64,000 nucleotides of DNA, from the NCBI RefSeq assembly GCF_003096055.1, contig NZ_CP029161.1, positions 124,001 to 188,000 of the forward strand, given 5' to 3'. The number at the start of each line of letters is the position of its first letter. Within the stretch, counting starts at the first letter, position 1. Shown piece by piece: positions 38,513 through 49,300 of this stretch. The notes beneath the pieces are model-generated. The model saw only the letters and a program-made list of their open reading frames with translations. It was not told the DNA's origin and searched no databases. The stretch is from Buchnera aphidicola (Melanaphis sacchari) (GTDB taxonomy: Bacteria; Pseudomonadota; Gammaproteobacteria; Enterobacterales; Enterobacteriaceae). Made by a program: the position numbers and the translations under genes.

Positions 38513-40342
38513 TTAATTAAGTACTTTTTTTTTACTTCTATTATCTTTTTTTCGTTCATTTTCTTTTAAATAACGTTTTCTTAAACGTATTGATTTAGGT
38601 GTTATTTCTACTAATTCGTCATCGTTAATAAAAGATAATGCTTCTTCTAACGTAAATTTTTTAAATTTTGTTAGAACTATTGCTTCGTCCGTTCCTGAAG
38701 CTCTCATATTAGTAAGCTTTTTCCCCGTTAAGCAATTAACAGTTAAGTCATTAGAGCGATTATGTAATCCAATGATCTGTCCTTCGTAAACCTGCATTCC
38801 ATGTCCTAAAAATAATTTTCCTCTTTCTTGTAAATTAAAAAGCGCAAAACCAACTGTCGTTCCTGTGCTATTTGATATTAAAACTCCATTTTTTCTTTGT
38901 CCGATCTCATTATTTTGACATTTTTTATAATTCATAAATGTTGAATGACAAATTCCTGTTCCCGAAGTAATGCTCATAAACTCTATTCGAAAACCAATTA
39001 ATGCTCTAGTAGATATGATATATTCAAGTCGAACTCTTTTATTTTTATCTACAATCATATTTTTTAGTTCACCTTTTCTTTCTCCTAAAAATTGCATAAT
39101 CTTACCTTGGTGTTTTTCTTCAATATCTAAAATAAGAGTTTCAAATGGTTCTTTTTTGATACCATTAATTTCTCGAAAAATTATTTTAGGTCGAGATACT
39201 TGTAATTCAAATCCTTCACGGCGCATGTTTTCTATTAATATAGATAAGTGTAATTCTCCTCTCCCAGAAACAGAAAACGTATTTGTGTCTTGTGTTTGTT
39301 TTACTTCTAATGCTATATTATTCATAGTTTCTTTTTTCAGTCTTTCTAATATCTGACGCGATGTAATATATTTACCTTCTTTTCCTGCAAACGGGGAAGT
39401 ATTGACTGAGAAAAACATATTTATTGTTGGTTTATCTATATTTAATACAGGTAAAGGTTCTAAATGATCTGGATGACAAATGGTTTCAGATATATTTAAT
39501 ACGTCAAGTCCTGTAATTGCTATTATGTCGCCAGCTATTCCTTTTTCTATTTCTAATCGTTTTAAACCGAAATAATTCAATACTTTATTAATTTTTCCAT
39601 TTCTATAATTACCTTTAGAATCTATAATCGTTACTGTATCGTTAGGTTTAACACAACCTTGTTTAATTCGACCTATTCCTATCGAACCTAAATAATTACT
39701 ATAATCAAGTTGTGAAATCTGCATTTGAAATTTTTTTTCAGGATTTACTTCAGGTGCTGGAACGTATTTAATAATAGCTTCATATAGTGGAACCATATTA
39801 TTTTTCATGTCAAAATAATTTATTCCAGATTTCCCTAGAATTGCAGAAGTATATATAACAGGAAAATCAAGTTGCGTTTCATTAGCATCAAGATTAATAA
39901 ACAAGTCAAATATTTGATCTACAACCCAATTAGGTCGTGCATTTGATCGGTCAATTTTATTAATTACTACAATAGGATTTAAACCATATTTAAATGCTTT
40001 TTGCGTTACAAATCTTGTTTGAGGCATAGGTCCATCTGATGCATCTACTACTAATAGCACCGAATCTACCATCGACATTACTCTTTCTACTTCACCTCCA
40101 AAATCAGAATGACCCGGGGTATCAACTATATTAATTTTATATTTATTCCATTGAATAGAAGTATTTTTAGATAATATTGTAATTCCTCGTTCTTTTTCTA
40201 AATCATTAGAATCCATAATCCGTTCTTTTTTTTCTTCGTGTTTTTTAAAAGTACCTGATTGTTGCAATAATTGGTCAAGCAATGTAGTTTTTCCGTGATC
40301 GACGTGCGCTATAATCGCAATGTTTCTTATTTTTTGATGCAT
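38513..40342 (-). CDS. typA: Translational GTPase TypA/BipA
   Basis: BipA is a ribosome-binding GTPase related to EF-G that helps 50S assembly under stress or cold. The G1 motif AHVDHGKTTLLDQLL is near residue 12, DTPGHSDFGGEVERV is G3 and NKIDR is G4; the C-terminal BipA-specific domain starts around residue 480. The length of 609 fits. A divergent arrangement with engB leaves about 166 bases for promoters of both. Confidence 0.97.
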   Translation of the reverse strand: MHQKIRNIAIIAHVDHGKTTLLDQLLQQSGTFKKHEEKKERIMDSNDLEKERGITILSKNTSIQWNKYKINIVDTPGHSDFGGEVERVMSMVDSVLLVVDASDGPMPQTRFVTQKAFKYGLNPIVVINKIDRSNARPNWVVDQIFDLFINLDANETQLDFPVIYTSAILGKSGINYFDMKNNMVPLYEAIIKYVPAPEVNPEKKFQMQISQLDYSNYLGSIGIGRIKQGCVKPNDTVTIIDSKGNYRNGKINKVLNYFGLKRLEIEKGIAGDIIAITGLDVLNISETICHPDHLEPLPVLNIDKPTINMFFSVNTSPFAGKEGKYITSRQILERLKKETMNNIALEVKQTQDTNTFSVSGRGELHLSILIENMRREGFELQVSRPKIIFREINGIKKEPFETLILDIEEKHQGKIMQFLGERKGELKNMIVDKNKRVRLEYIISTRALIGFRIEFMSITSGTGICHSTFMNYKKCQNNEIGQRKNGVLISNSTGTTVGFALFNLQERGKLFLGHGMQVYEGQIIGLHNRSNDLTVNCLTGKKLTNMRASGTDEAIVLTKFKKFTLEEALSFINDDELVEITPKSIRLRKRYLKENERKKDNRSKKKVLN

Positions 40343-40420
40343 TTTATTTCCTTGAAAATTTTATTTTAAAAAATTTTTTATTTTCTATGTATTGCGTATA
40401 CTACAATAAAAATACTTTTA

Positions 40421-40429
40421 TGGTATAAT
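40421..40429 (+). promoter_or_regulatory. Candidate extended -10 promoter of engB
   Basis: TGGTATAAT is an extended -10 element (TG, one base, TATAAT). No good -35 is seen at the right distance. The transcript would start about 75 bases before the engB start. Confidence 0.45.
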
Positions 40430-40508
40430 AAAAAGTATAATAAAATTTATTATTTTGAATAAATTAATATTCTAAAATTTTTTTATTGATATAAATTAAG
40501 GTAAAATT

Positions 40509-41117
40509 TTGATAGTTTTGAACTATAAAAAAACATTTTTTTTGAAGAGTGTATCTAAAATATCTGACATAAAAATGTCATATGGCATTGAAGTTGCATT
40601 TATTGGATATTCTAATTCAGGGAAGTCCAGCGCTATTAATGCATTGACTAATCAAAAAAAAATAGCGCGTTTTAGTAAAATGCCCGGTCGTACTCAATTA
40701 ATTAATTTTTTTAAGATAACTTCTGATTTTAGAATTGTGGATTTACCAGGATATGGGTATTCTCAAGCTCCAATATCAATAAAATTAAAATGGGAAAAAA
40801 TATTATTTAATTATTTAGAGAAAAGAAAAAACTTAAAAGCTTTAGTTTTACTTATGGATATCAGACATCCCTTGAAAGTTTTTGACTATGATATAATTAA
40901 CATTTCAATTAATTTAAAAATTCCAATTTTATTATTACTTACCAAATGCGATAAGCTTACAACATCTAAGCAAAAAATTCAATTTAACTCAGTGTGTAAA
41001 AAAGTCAAACAATTTTCTAATATTAACCGTGTTATATTATTTTCATCGTTAAAAAAAATCGGTGTTCAAAAACTTCGATTAACTTTAGATAATTGGTATA
41101 ATCAATATTGTGAGTAA
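40509..41117 (+). CDS. engB: Ribosome biogenesis GTPase EngB (YihA)
   Basis: EngB is a small GTPase for late 50S assembly. G1 is GYSNSGKSSAIN near residue 33, then KMPGRTQLINFF, VDLPGYGYS (G3) and LLTKCDKL (G4). The start is TTG 40509: MIVLNYKKTFF aligns with the E. coli N-terminus, and AAGG at 40498-40501 is 7 bases upstream. The length is 202 against 210. It is convergent with polA; the spf small RNA of E. coli has no room here (36 bases). Confidence 0.95.
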   Translation: MIVLNYKKTFFLKSVSKISDIKMSYGIEVAFIGYSNSGKSSAINALTNQKKIARFSKMPGRTQLINFFKITSDFRIVDLPGYGYSQAPISIKLKWEKILFNYLEKRKNLKALVLLMDIRHPLKVFDYDIINISINLKIPILLLLTKCDKLTTSKQKIQFNSVCKKVKQFSNINRVILFSSLKKIGVQKLRLTLDNWYNQYCE

Positions 41118-41153
41118 ATACCCAATTTTTAATTAGTATTAAAAGAAGTTTTT

Positions 41154-42029
41154 TTAAAAATATTTTTTTTTAATTTCATATTTTTTGATAAAATCAGATA
41201 ATTTTTTTGAAAAATACAGTTTTTCTAATTTTATTTCCGAAGAATTTATAGAAATAGGAAGATTTAATTGTATTTTAGCCAGTTTATAGGAAAGAAAAGC
41301 TATTTTTTTATATTTTTTTAATTGAATTTCTACATTTTTTGAATTTCTAAAAGTTAGAAACTTTATTTTTTCAATATTATTATAAATGTTCTTAATATTA
41401 GAAAATTTTTTCAGCAAAAATAAGGCAGTTTTAATTCCAATTTTTGGAATTCCCGGAATATTATCAGAAACATCTCCCATAAGTGCTAACAAGTCAATAA
41501 ATTCTTTTGGTTGAATACCATATTCTTCCTTTATTTTTTTTGCATCAATTATCATAGATTTACCTGTATGAAATATGTGAATATTATTTGTTACAAGTTG
41601 TAACATGTCTTTATCATGACTAATAATTAAGACTTTTTCTCCTTCTTTTTCTAGTTTATGAGCAAAACTGCCAATAAGATCATCTGCTTCTATACCTGGA
41701 GTATTCAAAGTTTTAATCCCAATAGTTTTGAGTATTTTAAAAAGAGGTAAAATTTGTACGTGAAGACTTGGAGGCATAGGTAATCTGTTATTTTTATATT
41801 CTTTGAATATTTTATTTCTAGAAGTTTTTTTAGATGAATCAAATATAACAATTATTTTTTCAGTATTAGGATATTTTTTTAAGATATTTTCTATCATTTT
41901 TAACATTCCATATATCGCTCCAAATGAATTTTCTTCTTTGGTGTTGAGTTTTTGGAATGTAAAATATGAACGATAAAGATACAAATTTCCATCTATTATA
42001 ATGGTGGGGTTTTTTTTAATAAAATACAT
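41154..42029 (-). CDS. polA: DNA polymerase I reduced to its 5'-3' exonuclease domain
   Basis: Only the 5' nuclease part of Pol I is present (291 residues; the E. coli enzyme has 928). It should remove RNA primers and flaps at Okazaki junctions. Acidic metal residues are seen in IIDGNLYLYRSYF, IVIFDSSKK, GIEADDLIGS and ISHDKDMLQLV, and the helix-three-turn-helix is in GDVSDNIPGIPKIGIKTA. No polymerase or proofreading sequence follows; engB ends 36 bases away. The same short form is known in other Buchnera, so this is reduction and not an assembly break. Confidence 0.95.
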   Translation of the reverse strand: MYFIKKNPTIIIDGNLYLYRSYFTFQKLNTKEENSFGAIYGMLKMIENILKKYPNTEKIIVIFDSSKKTSRNKIFKEYKNNRLPMPPSLHVQILPLFKILKTIGIKTLNTPGIEADDLIGSFAHKLEKEGEKVLIISHDKDMLQLVTNNIHIFHTGKSMIIDAKKIKEEYGIQPKEFIDLLALMGDVSDNIPGIPKIGIKTALFLLKKFSNIKNIYNNIEKIKFLTFRNSKNVEIQLKKYKKIAFLSYKLAKIQLNLPISINSSEIKLEKLYFSKKLSDFIKKYEIKKKYF

Positions 42030-42097
42030 TTTATTTTTAATAGAAATTTAATGAGTTTAATAGAGTAACTTAATTTTTTTAAAACTATTATTTTAAA

Positions 42098-42120
42098 TAG
42101 ATACTAAAAAATAGTATCTA
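42098..42120. terminator. Hairpin between dsbA and polA
   Basis: A perfect 9-base stem (42098-42106 with 42112-42120) has a loop of five A. It lies between the dsbA stop and the polA start on the minus strand and could end part of the dsbA transcripts. No strong U run follows. Confidence 0.45.
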
Positions 42121-42166
42121 AATATACAAATTAATATTTAAGTATATAAATTTTTAATTTTTAAGA

Positions 42167-42805
42167 TCAATTTTTATCTTTTAATAGTAAAAAGTAAATT
42201 AATTTTAAAAAATTTTTAGAAAATTCTTTTTTAAAATAAAATTCTAATTTATAGTAATCAATTAAATATTTATTATTTATTAATATCACAGGAATGCGAT
42301 TTATATTCATTTTTTTAATTTTATTATTGTTTTTATTTGTTAGTATTTGAATTGAAAAACTATTTAAAAATTTATTATATTGATTTTCGCTAATTTTAGA
42401 TTTTTCTAAAAATATTTTTTTAATATCATTAATATTTTTTATTGTATGACTTTTATGAATTCCTTCAAAAATTGGCATTAAGATTTTTTCTTCTATCTTC
42501 ATTTGTTGCGCCATTATCCAAGATTTTGTTAATTCTTCTCCAAATTTATCTCCTGAAAAGTTAATATGATAACTGTATTTTTTTAAATGTAGTATATATA
42601 TATTTTTTATTAAATTTTTAATATAATGTATTTTTTCAAATTCATAACAATATGGGCAAAAAAAGGAAAAAAATTCTTCTAATTTAGGATGATTAGAGAT
42701 GTTCTTATTTATGGTTTCGTATTCTTTATTATTAGAAAAATTATTTGCTTGTGCATTATAAAAAAATAGCATACTACTACATAAAATAATTAGTATTTTT
42801 TTCAT
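42167..42805 (-). CDS. dsbA: Thiol:disulfide interchange protein DsbA-like, CPYC active site
   Basis: This is a periplasmic thioredoxin-fold oxidase that makes disulfides in exported proteins. An N-terminal signal peptide ends near NAQA (residues 17-20). The active site is FFCPYCYEFE near residue 49, where E. coli has CPHC. The cis-Pro loop INRIPVIL is near residue 167. The length is 212 against 208. The helical insert is diverged, as expected in this lineage. The spacing to polA is about 137 bases; yihG, between them in E. coli, is absent. Confidence 0.9.
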   Translation of the reverse strand: MKKILIILCSSMLFFYNAQANNFSNNKEYETINKNISNHPKLEEFFSFFCPYCYEFEKIHYIKNLIKNIYILHLKKYSYHINFSGDKFGEELTKSWIMAQQMKIEEKILMPIFEGIHKSHTIKNINDIKKIFLEKSKISENQYNKFLNSFSIQILTNKNNNKIKKMNINRIPVILINNKYLIDYYKLEFYFKKEFSKNFLKLIYFLLLKDKN

Positions 42806-43528
42806 TTTTATTTCAATTTATTCGTCACGTTTTATTTGTATTTTTTAATAATAATTTATTTAATTAAATATTTTTTAAAAATATAATTGTTAATATTTTA
42901 TAAAGAAAATTATATTTATATGATATTAAGTGTAGCCTAAATAATTACTAAATTAGTAATGTATTTTATTAGATAATAAAATTTAAAATATTCATAATAA
43001 AAATTTTATTTTTTTAAGTTTTACAAATATTTTAATAATTAACATTATTAATAATATTATTTTTTATGGACATTATTAATAATAACAAAAAATTTTACCA
43101 CATTTAATATTACTTTTTAATGAATTTTAAAAATAATATATTTGATGATTGATTTAGAACTTAATAGTTAATAAAAATTTATATTTTTTTAACTACAAAA
43201 ATTAAATTTTCAGAGAGGAAAAAATTTAAGTTTTTTAATAATTTATATTTTATATAAAAGTATTGTTAAGTGTTTTAGATTCTTAATATTTTTAATTTTT
43301 TTAAATTTAGTTAATAATTTTTTAATATAAAAAATATTTTTTAGGTTATTTTTAATTTAATTTTTTTATTTTTAAGAAATTTTATCTATCAAAAAAAGAT
43401 ATTAGCGTTATTTAAAAAGATAAAAATCTTTATTTAATATTTAAATTTTTATAGTAGCTAAAAATTTATAATTTCTGTAAATTATACTAATTTAGTTATT
43501 TAATAATATAATTTGGATATTAAGCATA
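42806..43528. other. AT-rich divergent spacer dsbA / cysJ
   Basis: The 723 bases contain no recognisable protein fragment in any frame. A 15-base direct repeat, ACATTATTAATAATA, lies at 43042-43056 and 43070-43084. A TATACT box at 43483-43488 could serve cysJ but has no good -35. No binding site for a Cys regulator can be claimed. Confidence 0.55.
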
Positions 43529-45337
43529 ATGAAAAATAAAAATTCATTTAATTTTGAATTTCCTTTTGATTCAGAGAAAGTAGATATTTTAAAGACAATT
43601 GAAAAAAATTGTTCTGATATTCAATGCGCTTGGCTTTCAGGATATTTTTGGAATCTATCTAATCAAAAATCTACTTTATTGAAAAAAAAAAATAATTTGT
43701 TTGATCTTCAAGAAAATTCAAAAAAATCAATTACTATTATTTCTGCTTCTCAAACGGGCAACGCTAAATTACTTTCCGAACGTCTTAGTAAGTATTTAAA
43801 TATTAATGATAAAAAAACTGTTTTAAAAAACGCATCTGATTATAATTTTAAAAAAATTAATCATGAAAGATTTTTAATATTAATTGTTTCTACTCATGGT
43901 GAAGGCGAACCTCCAGAAGAAGCGTTATCGTTATATAGATTTGTTATGTCAAAAAAATCTCCTAAATTAAATAATTTATATTATAGTGTATTTGGATTAG
44001 GTGATGTATCTTATAATTTATTTTGTCAAGCAGCAAAAGATTTTGATAAAAGATTAGAAGCATTAGGAGCCAAACGTTTATTAAAAAGAATAGATGCCGA
44101 TATTGAATATGAAAAAAAATACCTTATATGGTCTAAAGAATTACTGATATCTTTAAATAAAAACCAAAAAAATTTATCTACTTCAATTAATTTTTCTCAC
44201 AAAAATGCTCAAGAAAAGTCAAATATATATACAAAAAATAATCCTGTTCTTGCCATTCTGTCTGTCAATCAAAAAATTACTGGTCGTAATTCTATTAAAG
44301 ATATTCGTCATATTGAATTAGATATAAAAGAAAAAAATTTTTATTATGAACCTGGCGATGCTATTGGAGTATGGTATCAAAATAGTGATGAATTAATAGA
44401 GAGATTATTAAAATCGTTGTCCATAAAAATGGATAATAAAGTAACATTTAATCATTCTTTGATTACCATTTTTGATGTTTTAAAAAAACATTTTGATATT
44501 ACTACTAATACTAAAGATATTGTGAAAAAATATAGTAATATTACAAAAAATAAATTCTTAGAAAAGATGATATTAGATCCTAATAAATTAAAAAATTATG
44601 TAAAAAATATTCCTTTGGTTCAAATGATATATGATTTTCCTAAAGATTTATCTTGTGAGGAATTACTTAGTATTTTGAGACCTTTAACTCCAAGATTATA
44701 TTCTATTGCTTCATCACAATCTGAAATATTTTACGAAGTTCATATTACCGTAGGAATTATAAAAAAGTTTATTGATAATTTTTTATATTTAGGAGGGGCT
44801 TCTGGTTATTTATCGCATTATTTAAAAATTGATGATTCATTAAAAATTTTTGTTAAAAAAAATAATAATTTTAGATTGCCTAAAGATAAAAGTGCGTCAA
44901 TTATTATGATTGGATCAGGAACAGGAATTGCTCCATTTCGAGCGTTTATGCAACATAGAGATAACGATTGCTCAACAGGTAAAAATTGGATTTTTTTTGG
45001 AAATCCTAATTTTACTGAAGATTTTTTATATCAAATAGAATGGCAAAGGTACTTAAAAAATGGAGTTTTAAATAAAATGAGTTTAGCATGGTCACGAGAT
45101 CAAAAAAATAAAATATACGTACAAGATAAGATGAAAGAAAATAGTCGAGAAATATGGGAATGGATAAAAAGTGGTGCTTATTTATATATTTGTGGTGATG
45201 CTTCTTATATGGCTAAAGATGTAGAAAATACATTATTAAATATATTTCAGAAAAATGGTAATATGGATTTAGAAAAATCTAATGAATTTTTAGATTATTT
45301 AAGAATAAATAAACGTTATCAAAGAGATGTGTATTGA
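43529..45337 (+). CDS. cysJ: Sulfite reductase flavoprotein alpha subunit
   Basis: CysJ passes electrons from NADPH through FAD and FMN to CysI. An N-terminal flavodoxin domain ([35 protein letters not shown]) is followed by the FAD/NADPH reductase part ([38 protein letters not shown]) and a C-terminal [11 protein letters not shown]. The length of 602 fits (599 in E. coli). It opens the sulfate-assimilation cluster, and its TGA overlaps the cysI ATG by one base. Confidence 0.97.
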   Translation: MKNKNSFNFEFPFDSEKVDILKTIEKNCSDIQCAWLSGYFWNLSNQKSTLLKKKNNLFDLQENSKKSITIISASQTGNAKLLSERLSKYLNINDKKTVLKNASDYNFKKINHERFLILIVSTHGEGEPPEEALSLYRFVMSKKSPKLNNLYYSVFGLGDVSYNLFCQAAKDFDKRLEALGAKRLLKRIDADIEYEKKYLIWSKELLISLNKNQKNLSTSINFSHKNAQEKSNIYTKNNPVLAILSVNQKITGRNSIKDIRHIELDIKEKNFYYEPGDAIGVWYQNSDELIERLLKSLSIKMDNKVTFNHSLITIFDVLKKHFDITTNTKDIVKKYSNITKNKFLEKMILDPNKLKNYVKNIPLVQMIYDFPKDLSCEELLSILRPLTPRLYSIASSQSEIFYEVHITVGIIKKFIDNFLYLGGASGYLSHYLKIDDSLKIFVKKNNNFRLPKDKSASIIMIGSGTGIAPFRAFMQHRDNDCSTGKNWIFFGNPNFTEDFLYQIEWQRYLKNGVLNKMSLAWSRDQKNKIYVQDKMKENSREIWEWIKSGAYLYICGDASYMAKDVENTLLNIFQKNGNMDLEKSNEFLDYLRINKRYQRDVY

Positions 45338-47037
45338 TGAAAACAATTAAACAATTATCAAAACAGTGTACTCCAGAAGAATATATTAAGAAAAATAGCA
45401 ATTATCTTCGAGGAACTATCTCTGAGGATTTAAAAAACAATATTACTAATGGCTTTACTGGAGATAATTTTTCTCTTATTCGTTTTCATGGCATGTATCA
45501 ACAAGATGATCGTGATTTAAGAAAAGAACGTAATATGCAAAAATTAGAACCTCGTTACGCAATGATGCTTCGTTGTCGCTTACCTGGGGGAGTGATTTCT
45601 GCTAAAAAATGGTCTAAAATTGATTTTTTTGCTAGCAAAAAAACGTTATATGGTACGATTAGATTAACAAATCGTCAAACTTTTCAATTTCATGGTATTT
45701 TAAAGAAACATCTAAAAAATGCTCATAAAATGTTACATGAAATTGAACTAGATTCCTTAGGGACAGCTAACGATGTAAATAGAAATGTTCTTTGCACATC
45801 TAATCCTAAACAGTCTTTAATACATCAGCAATGTTATTCTTTAGCTCAAGAAATTTCAAACTTTTTATTACCTCAAACGAAAGCATATGCTGAAATTTGG
45901 TTAGATAAAGAAAAAATAGCTACTACAGATAAAGAGCCAATTTTAGGAAAAACTTATTTGCCAAGAAAGTTTAAAACGACCATAGTTATACCACCATATA
46001 ATGATGTAGATTTATATGCAAATGATATGAACTTTGTTGTTATTGTTGAAAATAATGAAATTATTGGATGTAATGTTTTGGTAGGTGGTGGTTTATCATT
46101 TACTCATGGAAATAAAAGAACATGGCCTTTTCTTGCAAGTGCATTAGGTTATATCAGCATTGATAAGATCATATCAGTTACTAAAGCTATAGTGACAACA
46201 CAAAGAGATTGGGGCAATCGAACTGATCGAAAGAATGCAAAAACAAGATACACTATAGAAAAATTTGGATTTAATGCTTTTAAAGAAGAAGTAGAGAAAA
46301 GAGCAAATATTATTTTTGAACCTGTTCGTTCTTATCATTTTATAGAAAGAGGTGATTTGTTTGGTTGGAAAAAAAGTATCAATAATGATTGGAGTTTGAC
46401 ATTATTTATTCAAAATGGACGTATATATGATTATGGTGATCAATTTATTAAGTCAGGTTTGTCAAAAATAGCTAGTTTTCATACAGGTAATTTTAGATTG
46501 ACATCAAATCAAAATATAATTATTTCTGAAGTATCTGATGATAATAAAAAAAAGATAGAAGAAATTGCTAAATCATATGGATTAGTAAAAAAAATTAGCA
46601 AATTACGAGAAAATTCAATGTCTTGCGTGTCTTTTCCAACTTGTCCATTAGCAATGGCAGAAGCTGAGCGTATGTTGCCTAATTTTATTACTCAAATAGA
46701 ACAGATCATGTTAAAATATAATGTAGAAAACGAAGTAATTATTTTTCGAGTTTCTGGTTGTCCTAACGGCTGTGGGCGATCTTTATTATCTGAAATAGGT
46801 TTAATTGGAAAATCTATTGGAAGATATAATATGTATATAGGTGGCAATAGAATAGGAAGTCGTATCGCTGGTATGTATAAAGAGAATATTACAGAAAAAG
46901 AAATATTATCTCATTTAGACTTTTTAATCGATAATTGGGCAAGCGATCGAAATATACAAGAAGATTTTGGGGATTTTGTTATTAGAAAAAAATTTGTAAA
47001 AAAAATTATTAATCCTATTCACGATTTTTGGAGTTGA
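45337..47037 (+). CDS. cysI: Sulfite reductase hemoprotein beta subunit
   Basis: CysI reduces sulfite to sulfide at a siroheme coupled to a 4Fe-4S cluster. The cluster and siroheme Cys are in [16 protein letters not shown] and [10 protein letters not shown]. Substrate-side residues occur in [12 protein letters not shown] and [18 protein letters not shown] chose ATG 45337 (TGATG overlap with cysJ). The product is 566 residues, as compared with 570 in E. coli. Siroheme would come from cysG two genes on. Confidence 0.97.
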   Translation: MKTIKQLSKQCTPEEYIKKNSNYLRGTISEDLKNNITNGFTGDNFSLIRFHGMYQQDDRDLRKERNMQKLEPRYAMMLRCRLPGGVISAKKWSKIDFFASKKTLYGTIRLTNRQTFQFHGILKKHLKNAHKMLHEIELDSLGTANDVNRNVLCTSNPKQSLIHQQCYSLAQEISNFLLPQTKAYAEIWLDKEKIATTDKEPILGKTYLPRKFKTTIVIPPYNDVDLYANDMNFVVIVENNEIIGCNVLVGGGLSFTHGNKRTWPFLASALGYISIDKIISVTKAIVTTQRDWGNRTDRKNAKTRYTIEKFGFNAFKEEVEKRANIIFEPVRSYHFIERGDLFGWKKSINNDWSLTLFIQNGRIYDYGDQFIKSGLSKIASFHTGNFRLTSNQNIIISEVSDDNKKKIEEIAKSYGLVKKISKLRENSMSCVSFPTCPLAMAEAERMLPNFITQIEQIMLKYNVENEVIIFRVSGCPNGCGRSLLSEIGLIGKSIGRYNMYIGGNRIGSRIAGMYKENITEKEILSHLDFLIDNWASDRNIQEDFGDFVIRKKFVKKIINPIHDFWS

Positions 47038-47049
47038 TAGTAATAAAAG

Positions 47050-47778
47050 ATGTTTAACTATAAAAATATAAATTTATTTAATAATCAAAAAAAAAGAAAA
47101 ATTTTACTTGAATTAAATGAATTAATGTCTACTTTTTCTGCGAAAAAACGTATATCTTGGTCATTAAGGAATTTGCCAACTGTGCATGTGATGTCATCTA
47201 GCTTTGGAATTCAATCGATAGTTTTATTACATCTCATGATTACAGAAAAATCGGATATTCCTATCATATTAATTGATACTGGATATTTATTTCCTCAGAC
47301 TTATCAGTTTATTGATATGCTTACGAGAAAGTGGCATTTGAATATAAAAATTTTTCGATCTAAAATATCTCCAGCATGGCAAGAAGCTCGATATGGAAAA
47401 TTATGGGAAAAAGGAATTGAAGGAATTGATTTTTATAATACTTTAAATAAAGTAAAACCTATGAACGTAGCTTTAAAAAAATTGTCAGTTAATACTTGGT
47501 TTTCTGGATTACGCCATGAACAGTCTAAGAGTCGGAGTTTATTGCCTTATGTTTCAATTAATAGAGGAATTTTTAAAATTCTTCCCATATTAGATTGGTC
47601 GAATCATAAGATAAATACATATTTAAAAGATAATAATTTAGACTATCATCCTTTATTTCAAGAAGGTTATGTTTCTATAGGAGATGTTCATACTACCAAA
47701 AAGTATAAAAAAGGAATGCTAGAAGAAGAAACTCGTTTTTTTGGATTAAAGCGTGAATGTGGTTTGCATAATAATTAA
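47050..47778 (+). CDS. cysH: Phosphoadenosine phosphosulfate reductase
   Basis: CysH reduces PAPS to sulfite using thioredoxin. The N-terminal nucleotide-binding region shows [15 protein letters not shown] near residue 48 and [11 protein letters not shown]. The [11 protein letters not shown] arginine loop is near 156, and the catalytic Cys is in KRECGLH at the C-terminus. The length is 242 (244 in E. coli). It follows cysI by 12 bases. Confidence 0.97.
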   Translation: MFNYKNINLFNNQKKRKILLELNELMSTFSAKKRISWSLRNLPTVHVMSSSFGIQSIVLLHLMITEKSDIPIILIDTGYLFPQTYQFIDMLTRKWHLNIKIFRSKISPAWQEARYGKLWEKGIEGIDFYNTLNKVKPMNVALKKLSVNTWFSGLRHEQSKSRSLLPYVSINRGIFKILPILDWSNHKINTYLKDNNLDYHPLFQEGYVSIGDVHTTKKYKKGMLEEETRFFGLKRECGLHNN

Positions 47779-47869
47779 TTTTAAAGAGTTTTTTAAAAAA
47801 TTGCAATTTTAAATCAATATTTTTAAATATTAATATAAATTTTATTTTTTACTTTTTAGTAGGTTAAAT

Positions 47870-49285
47870 GTGGATTATTTTCCAGCTTTTTTAGATTTAA
47901 AATATAAAAATGTTTTAGTTGTTGGGGCTGGAGAAGTAGCGTTGAATAAAATCAAACTATTACTGCGCACAAAGGCTATAATTAATATTATTTCGGAATG
48001 TATTTGTCAAGAAATTCAATGTTTTGTACAAAGAAAGAAAGTTTATTGGATTTCTAAAAAGTTTAGTAAGATTTATTTAAAAAAAACTTATTTAGTTATT
48101 GCTGCTACGAATGATACTAAATTAAATCAAAAAATATTTCAAATGTGTAATAATGCTTGTATCTTCGTCAATGTAGTTGATGATCAATCTAAGTGTTCCT
48201 TTATTTTTCCTTCCATTATTGATCGTTCTCCAATTGTATTAGCTATTTCTTCAAGTGGAAAAGCACCTATTTTATTACGATTATTAAGACAAAAAATAGA
48301 ATCTATTTTACCTTCTAGATTAGGAGAAATAGCTGTAATTGCTGGGCAATGGAGATCGGTTGTAAAAAATTATTTTACTAGATTTTTAGATAGACGACGT
48401 TTCTGGGAAAAACTTCTTAACGGTCCCTTTTCTCAAAATGTAATTAATGGAAATATTAAAAAAGCAATCTCTATATTGAAAAAAACGATTAAGCAGCCTA
48501 GCGTTTTAATGGGAGAGATTATTTTAGTTGGTGCAGGTCCTGGAAACAGTGATTTATTGACTTTACGAGCGCTACAAGTTTTACAGGAAGCTGATGTAGT
48601 ATTATATGACTGTTTGATTTCTAAAGATATTTTAGATCGTATTCGTCGAGATGCAAAATGTATTTGTGTTGGAAAGCGTGCTGGAAAAATAATAATTAAC
48701 CAAACCCAAATTATTAAAATGTTAATTGAATTCGCAAAAGAAGGGAAAAAAGTAGTTCGTTTAAAAGGAGGAGATCCTTTTATATTTGGTCGTGGTGGTG
48801 AAGAATTGGAAGCTGCTAAAAGTGCTGGAATTTTAGTACAAATTGTTCCAGGCATTACAGCTGGAATTGGTATTGCAGCTTATACTGGAATACCGTTAAC
48901 GCATCGTAATTATGCAAAAGGATTAATATTTATTACAGGACATAAATGTATTGATAAATTCGAAAATAATTGGTCTATCTTATCCGATCCTAATTATACA
49001 TTAGTAGTTTATATGGGTAGTTTACAAATTATAGAAATTTCTCAAAAACTTATTTTTTACGGTTGCAAAAAATCTACGCCAATAGCGTTAATTAGTCAAG
49101 GTACTACTATAAATCAAAGGGTAGTTATAGGAAAGTTAGGTGAGACTAGTAATATGATTAAGAACATTACTACTCCATCTTTATTAATAATAGGAAGAGT
49201 AGTTTTACTACATGAAAAATTAAAATGGTTTAATTTATCTAATAGATCAAACAATATTAAGAATATTTATTCTGTAATAGATTAG
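47870..49285 (+). CDS. cysG: Siroheme synthase (multifunctional CysG)
   Basis: CysG methylates uroporphyrinogen III twice, then oxidises and inserts iron to give siroheme for CysI. The N-terminal dehydrogenase/chelatase domain has VVGAGEVALNKI, FVNVVDD and SIIDRSPIVLAISSSGKAP. The C-terminal SAM uroporphyrinogen methyltransferase domain has LVGAGPGNSDLLTLRA, VRLKGGDPFIFGRGGEE and VPGITAGIG. The start is GTG 47870, where MDYFPAFLDL aligns with E. coli and TAGG precedes it; the ATG two bases earlier is out of frame. The length is 471 against 457. Confidence 0.96.
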   Translation: MDYFPAFLDLKYKNVLVVGAGEVALNKIKLLLRTKAIINIISECICQEIQCFVQRKKVYWISKKFSKIYLKKTYLVIAATNDTKLNQKIFQMCNNACIFVNVVDDQSKCSFIFPSIIDRSPIVLAISSSGKAPILLRLLRQKIESILPSRLGEIAVIAGQWRSVVKNYFTRFLDRRRFWEKLLNGPFSQNVINGNIKKAISILKKTIKQPSVLMGEIILVGAGPGNSDLLTLRALQVLQEADVVLYDCLISKDILDRIRRDAKCICVGKRAGKIIINQTQIIKMLIEFAKEGKKVVRLKGGDPFIFGRGGEELEAAKSAGILVQIVPGITAGIGIAAYTGIPLTHRNYAKGLIFITGHKCIDKFENNWSILSDPNYTLVVYMGSLQIIEISQKLIFYGCKKSTPIALISQGTTINQRVVIGKLGETSNMIKNITTPSLLIIGRVVLLHEKLKWFNLSNRSNNIKNIYSVID

Positions 49286-49300
49286 ATCGAAGGAAAATAA

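Noticed and set aside
48433-48855. 140-codon frame opposite cysG
   Set aside because: Antisense to the conserved SAM methyltransferase domain; no recognisable family.
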